From: Acidobacteriota bacterium
Lineage (GTDB): Bacteria; Acidobacteriota; Blastocatellia; RBC074
Direction of reading: 5' to 3'
DNA length: 64,000 nucleotides
Assembly: GCA_016715865.1 (NCBI GenBank)
Contig: JADJXM010000023.1
Location: 1-64,000, forward strand
The notes under the pieces are model-generated. The model saw only the letters and a list, made by a program, of their open reading frames with translations. It made no database searches and had not been told where the DNA came from. The position numbers and the translations under genes are program-made. This document shows positions 8,457 to 26,409 of the stretch, in pieces. Within the stretch, counting starts at the first letter, position 1; the number at the start of each line of letters is the position of its first letter.

Positions 8457-8493
8457 AGGTTTCCAGTGGAAGAAGTTTCCAGTTTCCAGTGGC
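8457..8493. repeat. Single-arm GTTTCCA heptamer array
   Basis: Three GTTTCCAGT units lie between two glycosyltransferase genes, within 10 bp of the start codon of the one at 7134-8450. No inverted partner arm is present. The same unit forms full inverted arrays at 18707, 30770 and 54531. Confidence 0.7.
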
Positions 8494-8520
8494 AGTAGGG
8501 CCGCGTAGCGGCTACCAGAA

Positions 8521-8550
8521 ATTAGCCGTGTACTTTAGTGCACGGCTAAT
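8521..8550. repeat. 10-bp inverted repeat overlapping a stop codon
   Basis: ATTAGCCGTG and CACGGCTAAT flank a 10-base loop; the right arm encodes the last residues (KLAVH) of the glycosyltransferase ending at 8535. There is no U-tract on the transcribed side, so it is not a clear terminator. Confidence 0.6.
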
Positions 8551-9473
8551 TTGTTCCTCAGAGCGGCGTGCACCCGTTTGAACAGGCCCGGCGGCGGCGG
8601 CGGCGGATTACGAAATCCCTCGAGCCGGCAAAAGGTCTCTGTAATTTCGCAATCCAGGTCAAAGCAGCGAGCCATGAGAGGCGGATGTTTGAGTGGGAAT
8701 TCAATTCCCTGCACCCGATTATCGAACGGATTATCTCCGAATGTATGGGTCGCGTCGTTGCCGAAGCCGATATTTGAGACGAGGCTGGTTTCGGGAAAGA
8801 GGCGAAACCCGCTGTTGAACCAGCAGGCGAGCTGCCACTGGTAATCCCACGCGTCTGTCATCCGCCCATCAAGGATCCGCTCGAAAATGAAATGCCAGAA
8901 TTTTGTATGAACAGGGTCTGGAAACAGGTTTTCGATCAGTTTCGCGCTGACGATGTCGGGCCATCTGGACAGTTCGGGGTCGTTCAGACGCCAGGCGCGC
9001 CGCCAGGTTGCCCATCCCCAGGTCGAACCGAGATAGGATAGATAGTAGCTCTGACTTGATTCGGGAATCCGGCCGAAGAAGTTATACCCGCTGATCATCA
9101 TGACACGCTCGTCATGACGGTAACGTTCGAGCAATTCCTCGCAGAAAATGAAGAATGACGGATGCGGAAGGCAGTCGTCTTCGAGCAGGATGGCTTCTTC
9201 AGTGTTTTCAAAGACCCAGTCGATGCCGGCCAGAGGACCATATTTGCATCCGAGATTGCGATCGGAGAAGTGCGTTTTAACATTGCAATCCCAGTCGATA
9301 CGGTCGACGAGTGCTCTTACGGCCTCGCATTTCGGGATGTCATCTGGTCGATCGGGGCGAGGTCCATCGGCGAAGAAGAAGAGTTTTTCGGGTTTGGCTG
9401 CGGCAATCGCATCGAGTACGCGAGCCGTCTGCTCAGGGCGATTGAAGGCGATCAGGGCAATCGGGGTAATCAT
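8535..9473 (-). CDS. Glycosyltransferase, HlpA/GNT-I-like GT-A fold
   Basis: A 312-residue protein of the nucleotide-diphospho-sugar transferase family often labelled hemolytic protein HlpA-like. MITPIALIAFNRPEQT replaces the usual GT2 opening. LFFFADGPRPDRP is followed by NLGCKYGPLAGIDWVF and the metal-binding LLEDDCLPHPSFF. WGWATWRRAW near residue 165 is typical of the family. A Pro-rich run (NPPPPPPGLF) precedes the C-terminal helix. It lies between the ABC permease and the GT4 gene and is therefore predicted to help assemble the exported glycan; donor and linkage are unknown. The last five residues are coded by a small palindrome. Confidence 0.8.
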   Translation of the reverse strand: MITPIALIAFNRPEQTARVLDAIAAAKPEKLFFFADGPRPDRPDDIPKCEAVRALVDRIDWDCNVKTHFSDRNLGCKYGPLAGIDWVFENTEEAILLEDDCLPHPSFFIFCEELLERYRHDERVMMISGYNFFGRIPESSQSYYLSYLGSTWGWATWRRAWRLNDPELSRWPDIVSAKLIENLFPDPVHTKFWHFIFERILDGRMTDAWDYQWQLACWFNSGFRLFPETSLVSNIGFGNDATHTFGDNPFDNRVQGIEFPLKHPPLMARCFDLDCEITETFCRLEGFRNPPPPPPGLFKRVHAALRNKLAVH

Positions 9474-9483
9474 TTATCAATTC

Positions 9484-9719
9484 AGATATAAAGAAGAAAT
9501 TGAATCGCAAAGGAAGCAAAGGGATTGAATCGCAGAGGACGCAAAGGGGCAAAGGGTTTTATGGAAAGAGAGATTCGGGTTATTGCGTATTGGTTCTGAC
9601 TCGGACAATTATCTCCTAAAATCTTCTTTGCCCCTTTGCGTCCTCTGCGATTTAATTTCTTTGCTCCTTTGCGTTCTCTGCGATTCAATCCCTTTGCTTC
9701 CTTTGCGATTAATTCTCAC
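9484..9719. repeat. GCAAAG hairpin element, copy 1
   Basis: Two arms rich in TCGCAAAGGACGCAAAG and its complement flank a core of about 70 bp that reads GAGATTCGGGTTATTGCGTA. A second copy with an almost identical core lies at 10586-10848, so this family brackets the ABC permease gene. It fills the entire gap between the permease stop and the next start. Confidence 0.9.
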
Positions 9720-9720
9720 A

Positions 9721-10575
9721 CTACACAACATCAGCGAAGGTGCGTTCGGTGCTTCTGAAATAGTAGGCGGAAAAGATGAGCAGGCCTATCGTGACCGTAG
9801 CCGACCAGGCCAGAGCGGGCCATTTAATTGGCAGGCCAAACAATGACGAACGGAATCCTTCGATGATTCCAGCCATTGGATTTATTACCAGAACGCGCTG
9901 CCATGGCTGTGGAACCATGCTTGACGGGTAGATGATCGGCGATGCGAACATGAGCATCTGAATGGCAAATGGAAGGGCATAGCGGATATCCCTGTATTTC
10001 ACATTCAATGCCGACATGAACATTCCAACGCCAAGAGCCAGCAGGGTTATCAAAATCACCAGCAGCGGCAGAAGCAACAGGGCTGCGGTGAGTTGCACTT
10101 TGTACCAGGCCATGAGAATGATGAGGATGGCGAAAGCGACTGCAAAATCTACGAGGCCTGCGGCGACGGCTGCTCCGGGGATGATGACTCGCGGAAAATA
10201 GACCTTGGTGATCAGATTTGCACTGCCGACAAGGCTGTTGCTACTGTTATTGACAGCGTTCGAGAAGAAGGTCCAGGGCAGCAGGCCGGCGTATGCGAAG
10301 ATCGGGTATGGGATCCCGTCGGAAGGTACTCCGGCGAGGCGTCCGAAGAAGAGCGTGAAGATGATCATCGTGAAGAGTGGCTGTATGATCGCCCAGGCGG
10401 CTCCGATGACCGTCTGCTTGTAACGCACTTTGACGTCCCGCCATGTCAGGAAATAGAGCAGCTCACGATAGGCCCAGAGAGATTTGAAATCGAGAGGCGC
10501 CCATTTGCGCCCGGCGCGGATCGAGACTACGGGTTCGTCTGGAAGGAGAGAATCAGCGGGCGGGTTATTTTCCAT
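9721..10575 (-). CDS. ABC-2 type polysaccharide export permease (Wzm/TagG-like)
   Basis: A 284-residue inner-membrane protein with six predicted helices. After a cytoplasmic N-terminus it shows FKSLWAYRELLYFLTWRDVK VRYKQT-type sequence, the hallmark of polysaccharide and polyol-phosphate ABC permeases. NPMAGIIEGFRSSLFG precedes the last helix. With the ATPase at 1-201 it should flip a lipid-linked glycan across the inner membrane. ATG 10575 is preferred to a TTG five codons upstream. The upstream sequence is GCAAAG element rather than a visible ribosome binding site. Confidence 0.9.
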   Translation of the reverse strand: MENNPPADSLLPDEPVVSIRAGRKWAPLDFKSLWAYRELLYFLTWRDVKVRYKQTVIGAAWAIIQPLFTMIIFTLFFGRLAGVPSDGIPYPIFAYAGLLPWTFFSNAVNNSSNSLVGSANLITKVYFPRVIIPGAAVAAGLVDFAVAFAILIILMAWYKVQLTAALLLLPLLVILITLLALGVGMFMSALNVKYRDIRYALPFAIQMLMFASPIIYPSSMVPQPWQRVLVINPMAGIIEGFRSSLFGLPIKWPALAWSATVTIGLLIFSAYYFRSTERTFADVV

Positions 10576-10585
10576 TACGATATAT

Positions 10586-10845
10586 CGCAAATAGATTTAA
10601 TCGCAAAGAACGCAAAGAGGCAAAGAAATTAAATCGCAGAGGACGCAAAGGGAGCAAAGAAATTGAATCGCAGAGGACGCAAAGGGGCAAAGGGTTTTAT
10701 GGAAAGAGAGATTCGGGTTATTGCGTATTGGTTCTGACTCGGACAATTATCTCCTATAATCTTCTTTGCCCCTTTGCGTTCTCTGCGATTAAATTTCTTT
10801 GCTCCCTTTGCGTTCTTTGCGATTCAATTTCTTTGCGATTTACTT

Positions 10846-10848
<3 letters not shown>
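10586..10848. repeat. GCAAAG hairpin element, copy 2
   Basis: Same structure and nearly the same core (GATTCGGGTTATTGCGTATT) as the 9484 copy, with longer arms. It runs up to the stop codon of the tyrosine kinase gene at 10846. Confidence 0.9.
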
Positions 10849-13287
<2,439 letters not shown>

Positions 13288-13303
13288 AATGATCCACCAT
13301 CTT

Positions 13304-15828
<2,525 letters not shown>

Positions 15829-15915
15829 ATTTGTCTCAATGGATCGAGGATACGGGATCGATCGTTTCTGCCGGGTGATCGATCCCGCATCAGCTCAGCC
15901 GGGGGGCTGTTGCTA

Positions 15916-16132
15916 GAAATCAGTGATGAGTGATGAGAAAACAGTGACGAGTGACAAGTGACGAGTGATGAGAAATCAGTGATGAGTGACGAGAAATCAG
16001 TGACGAGTGATGAGTGATGAGTGACAAGCATTTTTATTATCTCCATTAACATATTGCTGATTTCTCGTCACTCATCACTCGTCACTCGTCACTGTTTCTC
16101 GTCACTCATCACTCGTCACTCGTCACTGTTTT
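15916..16132. repeat. AGTGAYG heptamer inverted array
   Basis: Sixteen or so 7-bp units (AGTGATG, AGTGACG, with AGAAATC every fourth) at 15916-16029 face reverse-complement units at 16057-16132. The higher-order period is 28 bp. It fills most of the gap between wza (stop 16137) and the first BY-kinase gene (start 15828). It is the longest array in the window. Confidence 0.92.
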
Positions 16133-16136
16133 TATT

Positions 16137-18700
<2,564 letters not shown>

Positions 18701-18706
18701 AAAAAA

Positions 18707-18888
18707 GTTTCCAGTTTCCAGCAGGAATAGTTTCCAGTGGGGAAGTTTCCAGTTTCCAGTATCCGGTTTCCAGTCTTCAGAGTTGTGCGGATTGATTTCC
18801 AGTTGAACAGCCTCAAACTATCTTCAGCACCATGTGCTTAAGACTGGAAACTGGAAACTATTCCTACTGGAAACTTCCCCACTTGAAA

Positions 18889-18898
<10 letters not shown>
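18707..18898. repeat. GTTTCCA heptamer inverted array
   Basis: GTTTCCAGT units at 18707-18779 are matched by ACTGGAAAC units at 18838-18898, with GGGGAAG and GGAATAG variants in the same relative order in both arms. It occupies the whole intercistronic gap and supplies the end (SLVEVE and TAG) of the TPR gene at 18889. Confidence 0.9.
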
Positions 18899-20190
<1,292 letters not shown>

Positions 20191-20217
20191 GAGTCGATAG
20201 TCTCAATAATCGCCCCT

Positions 20218-20874
20218 TCAATTAACGGGGGAAACAACGCTTCCGGTATCGGTTGAGACGACCGCTCCCGCGACCGCTGCGCCACCGGCTCCGAGCAGAA
20301 TGGCTGCGATCGCCGCGCTGTTGAGCACCGGCGACGTGGATGAACTGGTCATCACCATGGGAACGCATCGAACTCCACGCTGTGTCCGGACCGGAACTAT
20401 CGCGGCGTCCTGACCGTCTGTCGCCGTCACACCTTCGGCGGTATTGATCGAGACCTTAACGCCAGGAGTCGAATTGACCAGGATGTTGCCTTCAAGCAGA
20501 TCCCCGCTGATAAGATTGTCCGAGTAACGTATGAGATACTGCGTGCCGGGATTGAGCTCGACGCGGCCGAGCGGACCCAGGTTGACGATCGCACGGTTGC
20601 CCTTCGCGCACGCCACCTTGATTCGACTTTCGGTGAAGACAGTCGTCCCATTGATGGCCTTTTTATCATTCACCGTCACCGATCCATACACCGTCAGCTG
20701 GCCGACCACCTGTGGCGGATTGTCCTTTTTACTCGATTTAGTGCCCGTGTTTGAGGCTGAAGCTTTCTTTCCGGCTGCATAGGCCGGAGTGGTTCCAAGA
20801 ATTGTCGAAAGACTGACAACAATGATCAGAATTCGCATTATCGACTCACGCCGTATCAGCGAACGATTCTGCAT
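20218..20874 (-). CDS. Secreted FecR-like protein at the head of the polysaccharide operon
   Basis: A 218-residue exported protein. A good GGAGG stands 6 nt before the ATG at 20874. A signal peptide (MRILIIVVSLSTILGTTPAYA, starting at residue 13) is followed by a low-complexity Ser/Lys linker and a FecR-like beta domain (LTVYGSVTVNDKKAINGTTV, ESRIKVACAKGNRAIVNLG, GDLLEGNILV). The C-terminus has a Gly/Ala-rich hydrophobic segment (AAIAAILLGAGGAAVAGAVV) that could be a membrane anchor. Similar proteins often occur with exopolysaccharide export genes. It is the first gene of the operon and has a long upstream non-coding region. Confidence 0.6.
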   Translation of the reverse strand: MQNRSLIRRESIMRILIIVVSLSTILGTTPAYAAGKKASASNTGTKSSKKDNPPQVVGQLTVYGSVTVNDKKAINGTTVFTESRIKVACAKGNRAIVNLGPLGRVELNPGTQYLIRYSDNLISGDLLEGNILVNSTPGVKVSINTAEGVTATDGQDAAIVPVRTQRGVRCVPMVMTSSSTSPVLNSAAIAAILLGAGGAAVAGAVVSTDTGSVVSPVN

Positions 20875-20908
20875 GATTCTCCTCCCGTCTGATATCGCAC
20901 GTTAACTC

Positions 20909-20945
<37 letters not shown>

Positions 20946-20981
20946 GTGCCTAATTATCAATTAAATTCTCTTGTAAATTAC

Positions 20982-21001
20982 CTGGTTAATTTTCTGGTTA
21001 A
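20982..21001. promoter_or_regulatory. Direct repeat upstream of the polysaccharide operon
   Basis: CTGGTTAA occurs at 20982-20989 and 20994-21001, 12 bp apart (TTAACCAG on the transcribed strand), about 110 bp before the first gene. Two copies in helical phase suit a dimeric response regulator. The rest of the non-coding stretch 20875-21353 shows AT-rich DNA and the 30-bp box at 21073, with no confident promoter. Confidence 0.3.
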
Positions 21002-21072
21002 TACTCAGAAAACTTCAATGGCCGGACAAAATGGCGAAGAGCGATGACACACTTCGACCATATTTTGTCATG

Positions 21073-21102
21073 ACCATAAAGGAAACCTCATGTCGAGGCA
21101 GC
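21073..21102. repeat. 30-bp dispersed box, copy 2
   Basis: Partner of the box at 1442-1471 (TAAAGGAAACCTCATGTCGA and GGCAGC). It lies between the polysaccharide operon and the efflux adaptor gene. Confidence 0.5.
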
Positions 21103-21353
21103 GTTCAATATATTCATAGAACGATGACTGGTGCTGTCGCCCTGACTGTCGTCAGCCGACAATAGTCAACCGCATTCAGTTAAATAGTGCGCACGAGGCA
21201 AGGCAATCAGGACAAATCTATGCGGGGGGGCACGATGGATCTGTGGGGCCGGAATCTATTAAATTCAAAGTTATTGATCGAATGTTAAACAATCAAATTA
21301 ACTTTACGATACATAGATTAATGTTATAGAGGGTATATAGTCAAGGAAAATTA

Positions 21354-21653
21354 GTTAAAAGTTAAAAGTTGAAAGTCAGAAGAATTCCGATAAGTCAGGA
21401 AGAAATTAATCGCAAAGCCGCAAAGAGGCAAAGAATTAATCGCAAAGGCCGCTAAGGTGCAAAGATTTTTTGGTGATATGAATATCTGGATTATAGCCCA
21501 CTGGATATAAATCGAACACTGATCTTCCCTGTATATCTTTGCCTCTTTGCGGCCTTTGCGATTATTTCTTTGCATCTTTGCGGTCTTTGCGATTAATTTC
21601 TTCCGAATTTACCGGCGTTCTCCTGACTTTCAACTTTCAACTTTTAACTTTCA
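21354..21653. repeat. Composite: AAAGTTG heptamer arms around a GCAAAG element
   Basis: AGTTAAAAGTTGAAAGTCAG units at 21354-21379 and their reverse complement at 21623-21653 enclose a GCAAAG hairpin element (21402-21604). The core of that element (ATATCTGGATTATAGCCCAC) is a diverged version of the 9484 core and is the reverse complement of the core at 63676. One repeat family therefore appears nested inside another. Confidence 0.85.
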
Positions 21654-22851
21654 CTCCCTGGCCGGTGACCAGGCTGCCAGGTTGAAGGACGATGGGAGTG
21701 TTGGCGGGGACACCTTCGACAACGACCCAGTCGCCATCCCTGCGACCGACGAGGACATTTTGCTCAACCGCCTTATTATTCTTGATGGTGAAGATCTTTT
21801 GAATACCCGCGAAATTTACGATGGCTGAAGCCGGTATCATGATGACTTCGGAAGTTGAAGATGTCTGTATCTCAGCGCGAGCGAAGGATCCCGGGCGCAG
21901 CAGACCGTTATGATTATCGACTTCGGCTTCGATGATCAGACTTCTGCTCTGTTCATCGAATGCGGGGCTCAATCGGGCAACGCGGCCGGAATAGCTCTGA
22001 CCGAACTGATCATCGACAGTCACCTTGACCGATTGACCGGCGCGAATCCCCTCGGCCTCGCGTTCGGGCACTTCAAGGCGCAGGCGGAGCGGATGAAGCC
22101 TGACGACTCGAATGGCGGGAATGCCGGGAGCCAGGAATTCACCAACCGTCACCAACCGCTCGCGGACAGCGCCGTTGAATGGGGCGTAGAGAGTGGTTTC
22201 TGCCAGTTGTTGTCTGGCGATTGCGAGTTCAGATCTGCGCTGGAGCAGAACGGCCTGTCGGTTGCGGACCTCTTCGACGGAATCCTGGTAGCGGCTGTCA
22301 GCGACTTTGTATGCGGATTCGACTCGATCCAGTTCGGCCTCAGGCTGGATTCCCTGCCTGACGAGCTGCCGGGTTCGTTCCCTGTTCTGAGCTGCCTCAT
22401 CCAGCAGCGCGCGCGCCTGTCTGACAAGCGCCATGTTTTCGGTATCGATACGGTCGTCTGTCCCCTGCGGAGGCAGGCCAAGGCGTACCCGAGCCTGTTG
22501 AAGCGCGGCTTCCGTTTGATCGAGTCGAACCTTGAAATCGTTCGTCTCGAGCTGAGCGACAACCTGCCCTTTCTTTACCTGCGTGCCTAAATCGACAAGC
22601 AACTTTTCCAGACGTCCGGCGACCTTGAAACTGAGCGTGGCCTGCTCATCGGCAGCCAGCGTGCCAGGCGCGTTGACCCTTCGAACCAGCTTGCGCAGCT
22701 CCGCGCGGCCAACACTGACCTCTTTGACGGGCAGGTTGATTGCGCTGCGATCCCTCGAAGCTGATGCCGGGGATGCCCCTCCACCGCAACCATTAATTAA
22801 AATGATGACCGCTAGAAGTGGTAATAAAGACAGTGTGAATCTAAATTTCAA
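21637..22851 (-). CDS. RND/MFP-type efflux periplasmic adaptor lipoprotein
   Basis: A 404-residue HlyD/AcrA-type adaptor. A signal peptide ends in a lipobox (LINGC). LGTQVKKGQVVAQLETNDF is the biotinyl-lipoyl half-motif, residues about 110-200 form the alpha-helical hairpin (QTEAALQQARVRLGL to RSELAIARQQLAE), and YAPFNGAVRERLV is the second lipoyl half. The beta-barrel and membrane-proximal domains follow. No inner-membrane pump or TolC gene is adjacent, so it is an orphan. I choose the TTG at 22851 because GGGAG lies 7 nt upstream and the signal peptide then has normal length; an ATG 18 codons earlier is possible. The last residues (VKVKS) and stop are inside the heptamer array. Confidence 0.85.
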   Translation of the reverse strand: MKFRFTLSLLPLLAVIILINGCGGGASPASASRDRSAINLPVKEVSVGRAELRKLVRRVNAPGTLAADEQATLSFKVAGRLEKLLVDLGTQVKKGQVVAQLETNDFKVRLDQTEAALQQARVRLGLPPQGTDDRIDTENMALVRQARALLDEAAQNRERTRQLVRQGIQPEAELDRVESAYKVADSRYQDSVEEVRNRQAVLLQRRSELAIARQQLAETTLYAPFNGAVRERLVTVGEFLAPGIPAIRVVRLHPLRLRLEVPEREAEGIRAGQSVKVTVDDQFGQSYSGRVARLSPAFDEQSRSLIIEAEVDNHNGLLRPGSFARAEIQTSSTSEVIMIPASAIVNFAGIQKIFTIKNNKAVEQNVLVGRRDGDWVVVEGVPANTPIVLQPGSLVTGQGVKVKS

Positions 22852-23001
22852 CCGTAAGCTCCCAAAATGAATTAGATAAATTATCATTGACAGTATTACA
22901 GGCATGTCTTTGATTTACGAATTATAACCGCAGTGATATCAACTTGCACAATCTCCGCCATTAACTTTCACCAATCGACTTGTTGTGAGAAGATCCCCGG
23001 T

Positions 23002-24282
23002 ATGGACAGAAAACACATGCGTAAGTTGATTCTATCTTTTGGCGCATTGGCGATGACCGCATTGCTCCATTTCATTGTCATAGAGGCGGGTCGTGCCGGG
23101 CAGGGTAAGGAAGCTCCATTTATGCGGTCGGAGCTGATCTTTCCACTCGAACACTGGCACAATCATGCGTCGATGATAGTCGAGTGTCCGAATGGCGATC
23201 TTCTGGTCTGCTGGTTCAATGGATCGGGCGAGCGGCAGGCGGATGACGTCAAGGTCGAGGGCGCGAGAATGAAGCGTGGAGCGAAGACCTGGAGTCAGAG
23301 GTTCACGATGGCGGATGTCCCCGGCTATCCTGACACGAACTGCACAATATTCATCGATCCGCAGCAGAGATTGTGGCTGCTCTGGCCGACGATCATGGCC
23401 AACGAATGGCATACGGCGCTGATGCGGTACAAAATCTCGAGCAGGTATCAGGGCGAGGGTCCGCCTGTCTGGGATGTGAGCGAGGTTTTGCATGTCACTC
23501 CGGGGCAGAAGTTCGTCGATACAGTCAACTCATTCGTCGACGAGCACGAGAAGAAGTTGACGGGTGAGTCCGAAGAGATTCGCTCGCGCATGAAACCCTT
23601 CCTCGAACGCACACGCAAGAACGCGGCTGACAAACTCTTTCGCAGAATGGGCTGGATGACGCGCGCGCATCCCTTCGTGCTTGACAACAGTCGCCTGATC
23701 GTGCCGCTCTATTCCGACGGGTATTCGTTTTCGCTGATGGCGATCACCGATGACTGGGGCAAGACCTGGCATACCAGCACTCCGCTGGTCGGCCTGGGAA
23801 ATATTCAGCCGAGCATCGTCAAGCGAAAAGACGGCAGTCTCTATGCTCTGATGAGGGACAACGGGCCGGCGCCCAAGCGGCTGCATGCGAGCGAGTCGCG
23901 CGATCGGGGCGAAACATGGTCACCCGTCGTCGACAGCGAGATCCCGAATCCGGGCTCTGGCGCAGAGATCATCACGCTGCGCAACGGACACTGGGCGCTG
24001 ATTTACAACGATACCGAGAGAGGGCGCCATTCACTGGCCGTCTCGATCTCGGAAGATGAAGGCAGGACATGGCGCTGGACGCGCCATCTCGAACAGGATA
24101 AAGCGGGACCTGAGGCCGGCCAATACCACTACCCGTCGATCATTCAGGCCCGTGACGGATCGCTTCATGCCACATGGAGCTATCATCTCAATCGCAAGGA
24201 TCTCGAGAAGGACTCAGGCGGCAGGATCCTCCGCAAATCGATCAAGCATGCCCACTTCAATGAGGCATGGGTCATGCAATAA
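23002..24282 (+). CDS. Secreted sialidase-fold (BNR/Asp-box) protein
   Basis: A 426-residue exported protein (signal peptide LILSFGALAMTALLHFIVIEA). Three Asp-box motifs of the S-x-D-x-G-x-T-W type are present: AITDDWGKTWHT, ESRDRGETWSP and SISEDEGRTWRWT. The early LEHWHNHASMIVECPNGDLL and a later QYHYPSIIQARDGSLHATWS match the exo-alpha-sialidase-like family (six-bladed propeller) widespread in Planctomycetes and Acidobacteria. An arginine triad cannot be verified, so the activity may be on another glycan. ATG 23002 is chosen over 22933 because it leaves a normal signal peptide and has GAGAAG upstream. The gene diverges from the efflux adaptor gene. Confidence 0.75.
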   Translation: MDRKHMRKLILSFGALAMTALLHFIVIEAGRAGQGKEAPFMRSELIFPLEHWHNHASMIVECPNGDLLVCWFNGSGERQADDVKVEGARMKRGAKTWSQRFTMADVPGYPDTNCTIFIDPQQRLWLLWPTIMANEWHTALMRYKISSRYQGEGPPVWDVSEVLHVTPGQKFVDTVNSFVDEHEKKLTGESEEIRSRMKPFLERTRKNAADKLFRRMGWMTRAHPFVLDNSRLIVPLYSDGYSFSLMAITDDWGKTWHTSTPLVGLGNIQPSIVKRKDGSLYALMRDNGPAPKRLHASESRDRGETWSPVVDSEIPNPGSGAEIITLRNGHWALIYNDTERGRHSLAVSISEDEGRTWRWTRHLEQDKAGPEAGQYHYPSIIQARDGSLHATWSYHLNRKDLEKDSGGRILRKSIKHAHFNEAWVMQ

Positions 24283-24398
24283 ACTGCTGGAAACTTTACC
24301 ATTTTGATGCGATCTGATTTAGTATGTCGGATTCAGATATTTAATGACTCGATTGAGCAGTTAAAAATCATACGACAAGGTGACGTTCATTTATCATC

Positions 24399-24941
24399 AT
24401 GATGTACAGTCAACAAGAATATGAGATGGTGCGGCGGCAGACGATGCAGATCGAAGCCGAGAAAAGGGCCGTTCTGCGAATGGCTTTGATCGTTGTTTCG
24501 ATACTGCTGGCGGCTGCACTCTTGCTGGCCGGATTGATGTATCGGAATTACAGCACGGCGGGCAGTAGAATCCAGAATGCCGAAAACCGTGCGGCGGCTT
24601 TGGAGCAGCAATTAGGCGCCGTGACACAGGAGCTTGAAGAGAAGAAGGCCATACTTGCCAGAAATGAGGCGGCAGAGGCAAAGCAGAACCAGGTTATTCA
24701 GGAGGTGGTTCCGAAGATGCTCAACAAGACTGCTCGCGATATCGATCTGGCCGCCATGGCTCATGCCATTTACGACCAGCCGGGACACGTTATCACCTTG
24801 CCCGGCATCCCGCCTGATAATGTACTGCGCCGGTATCGTCACCGCGTCAACGGAGTGCCATACAGTTATGTACTTGTTGCCGGTCAGGTTGACGGCCAGT
24901 GGCGACTTTATTCAAATCTGGTTAAGAATAAGGCAGATTAG
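24399..24941 (+). CDS. Membrane-anchored coiled-coil protein, unknown function
   Basis: A 180-residue protein: a charged N-terminus, one membrane helix (ALIVVSILLAAALLLAGLMY, about 28-47), a coiled coil (about residues 55-100) and a C-terminal globular piece with RRYRHRVNGVPYSYVLVAGQ. The orientation is probably N-in with the coiled coil in the periplasm. I do not recognise the family. It starts with two consecutive ATG codons. The stop is followed within 6 bp by an AAAGTAG heptamer array shared with the convergent gene at 25032. Confidence 0.6.
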   Translation: MMYSQQEYEMVRRQTMQIEAEKRAVLRMALIVVSILLAAALLLAGLMYRNYSTAGSRIQNAENRAAALEQQLGAVTQELEEKKAILARNEAAEAKQNQVIQEVVPKMLNKTARDIDLAAMAHAIYDQPGHVITLPGIPPDNVLRRYRHRVNGVPYSYVLVAGQVDGQWRLYSNLVKNKAD

Positions 24942-24946
24942 AATAA

Positions 24947-26372
<1,426 letters not shown>

Positions 26373-26409
26373 CAGCTATTCTCCATAAACTTCAAATTGT
26401 CCAAAGAGA

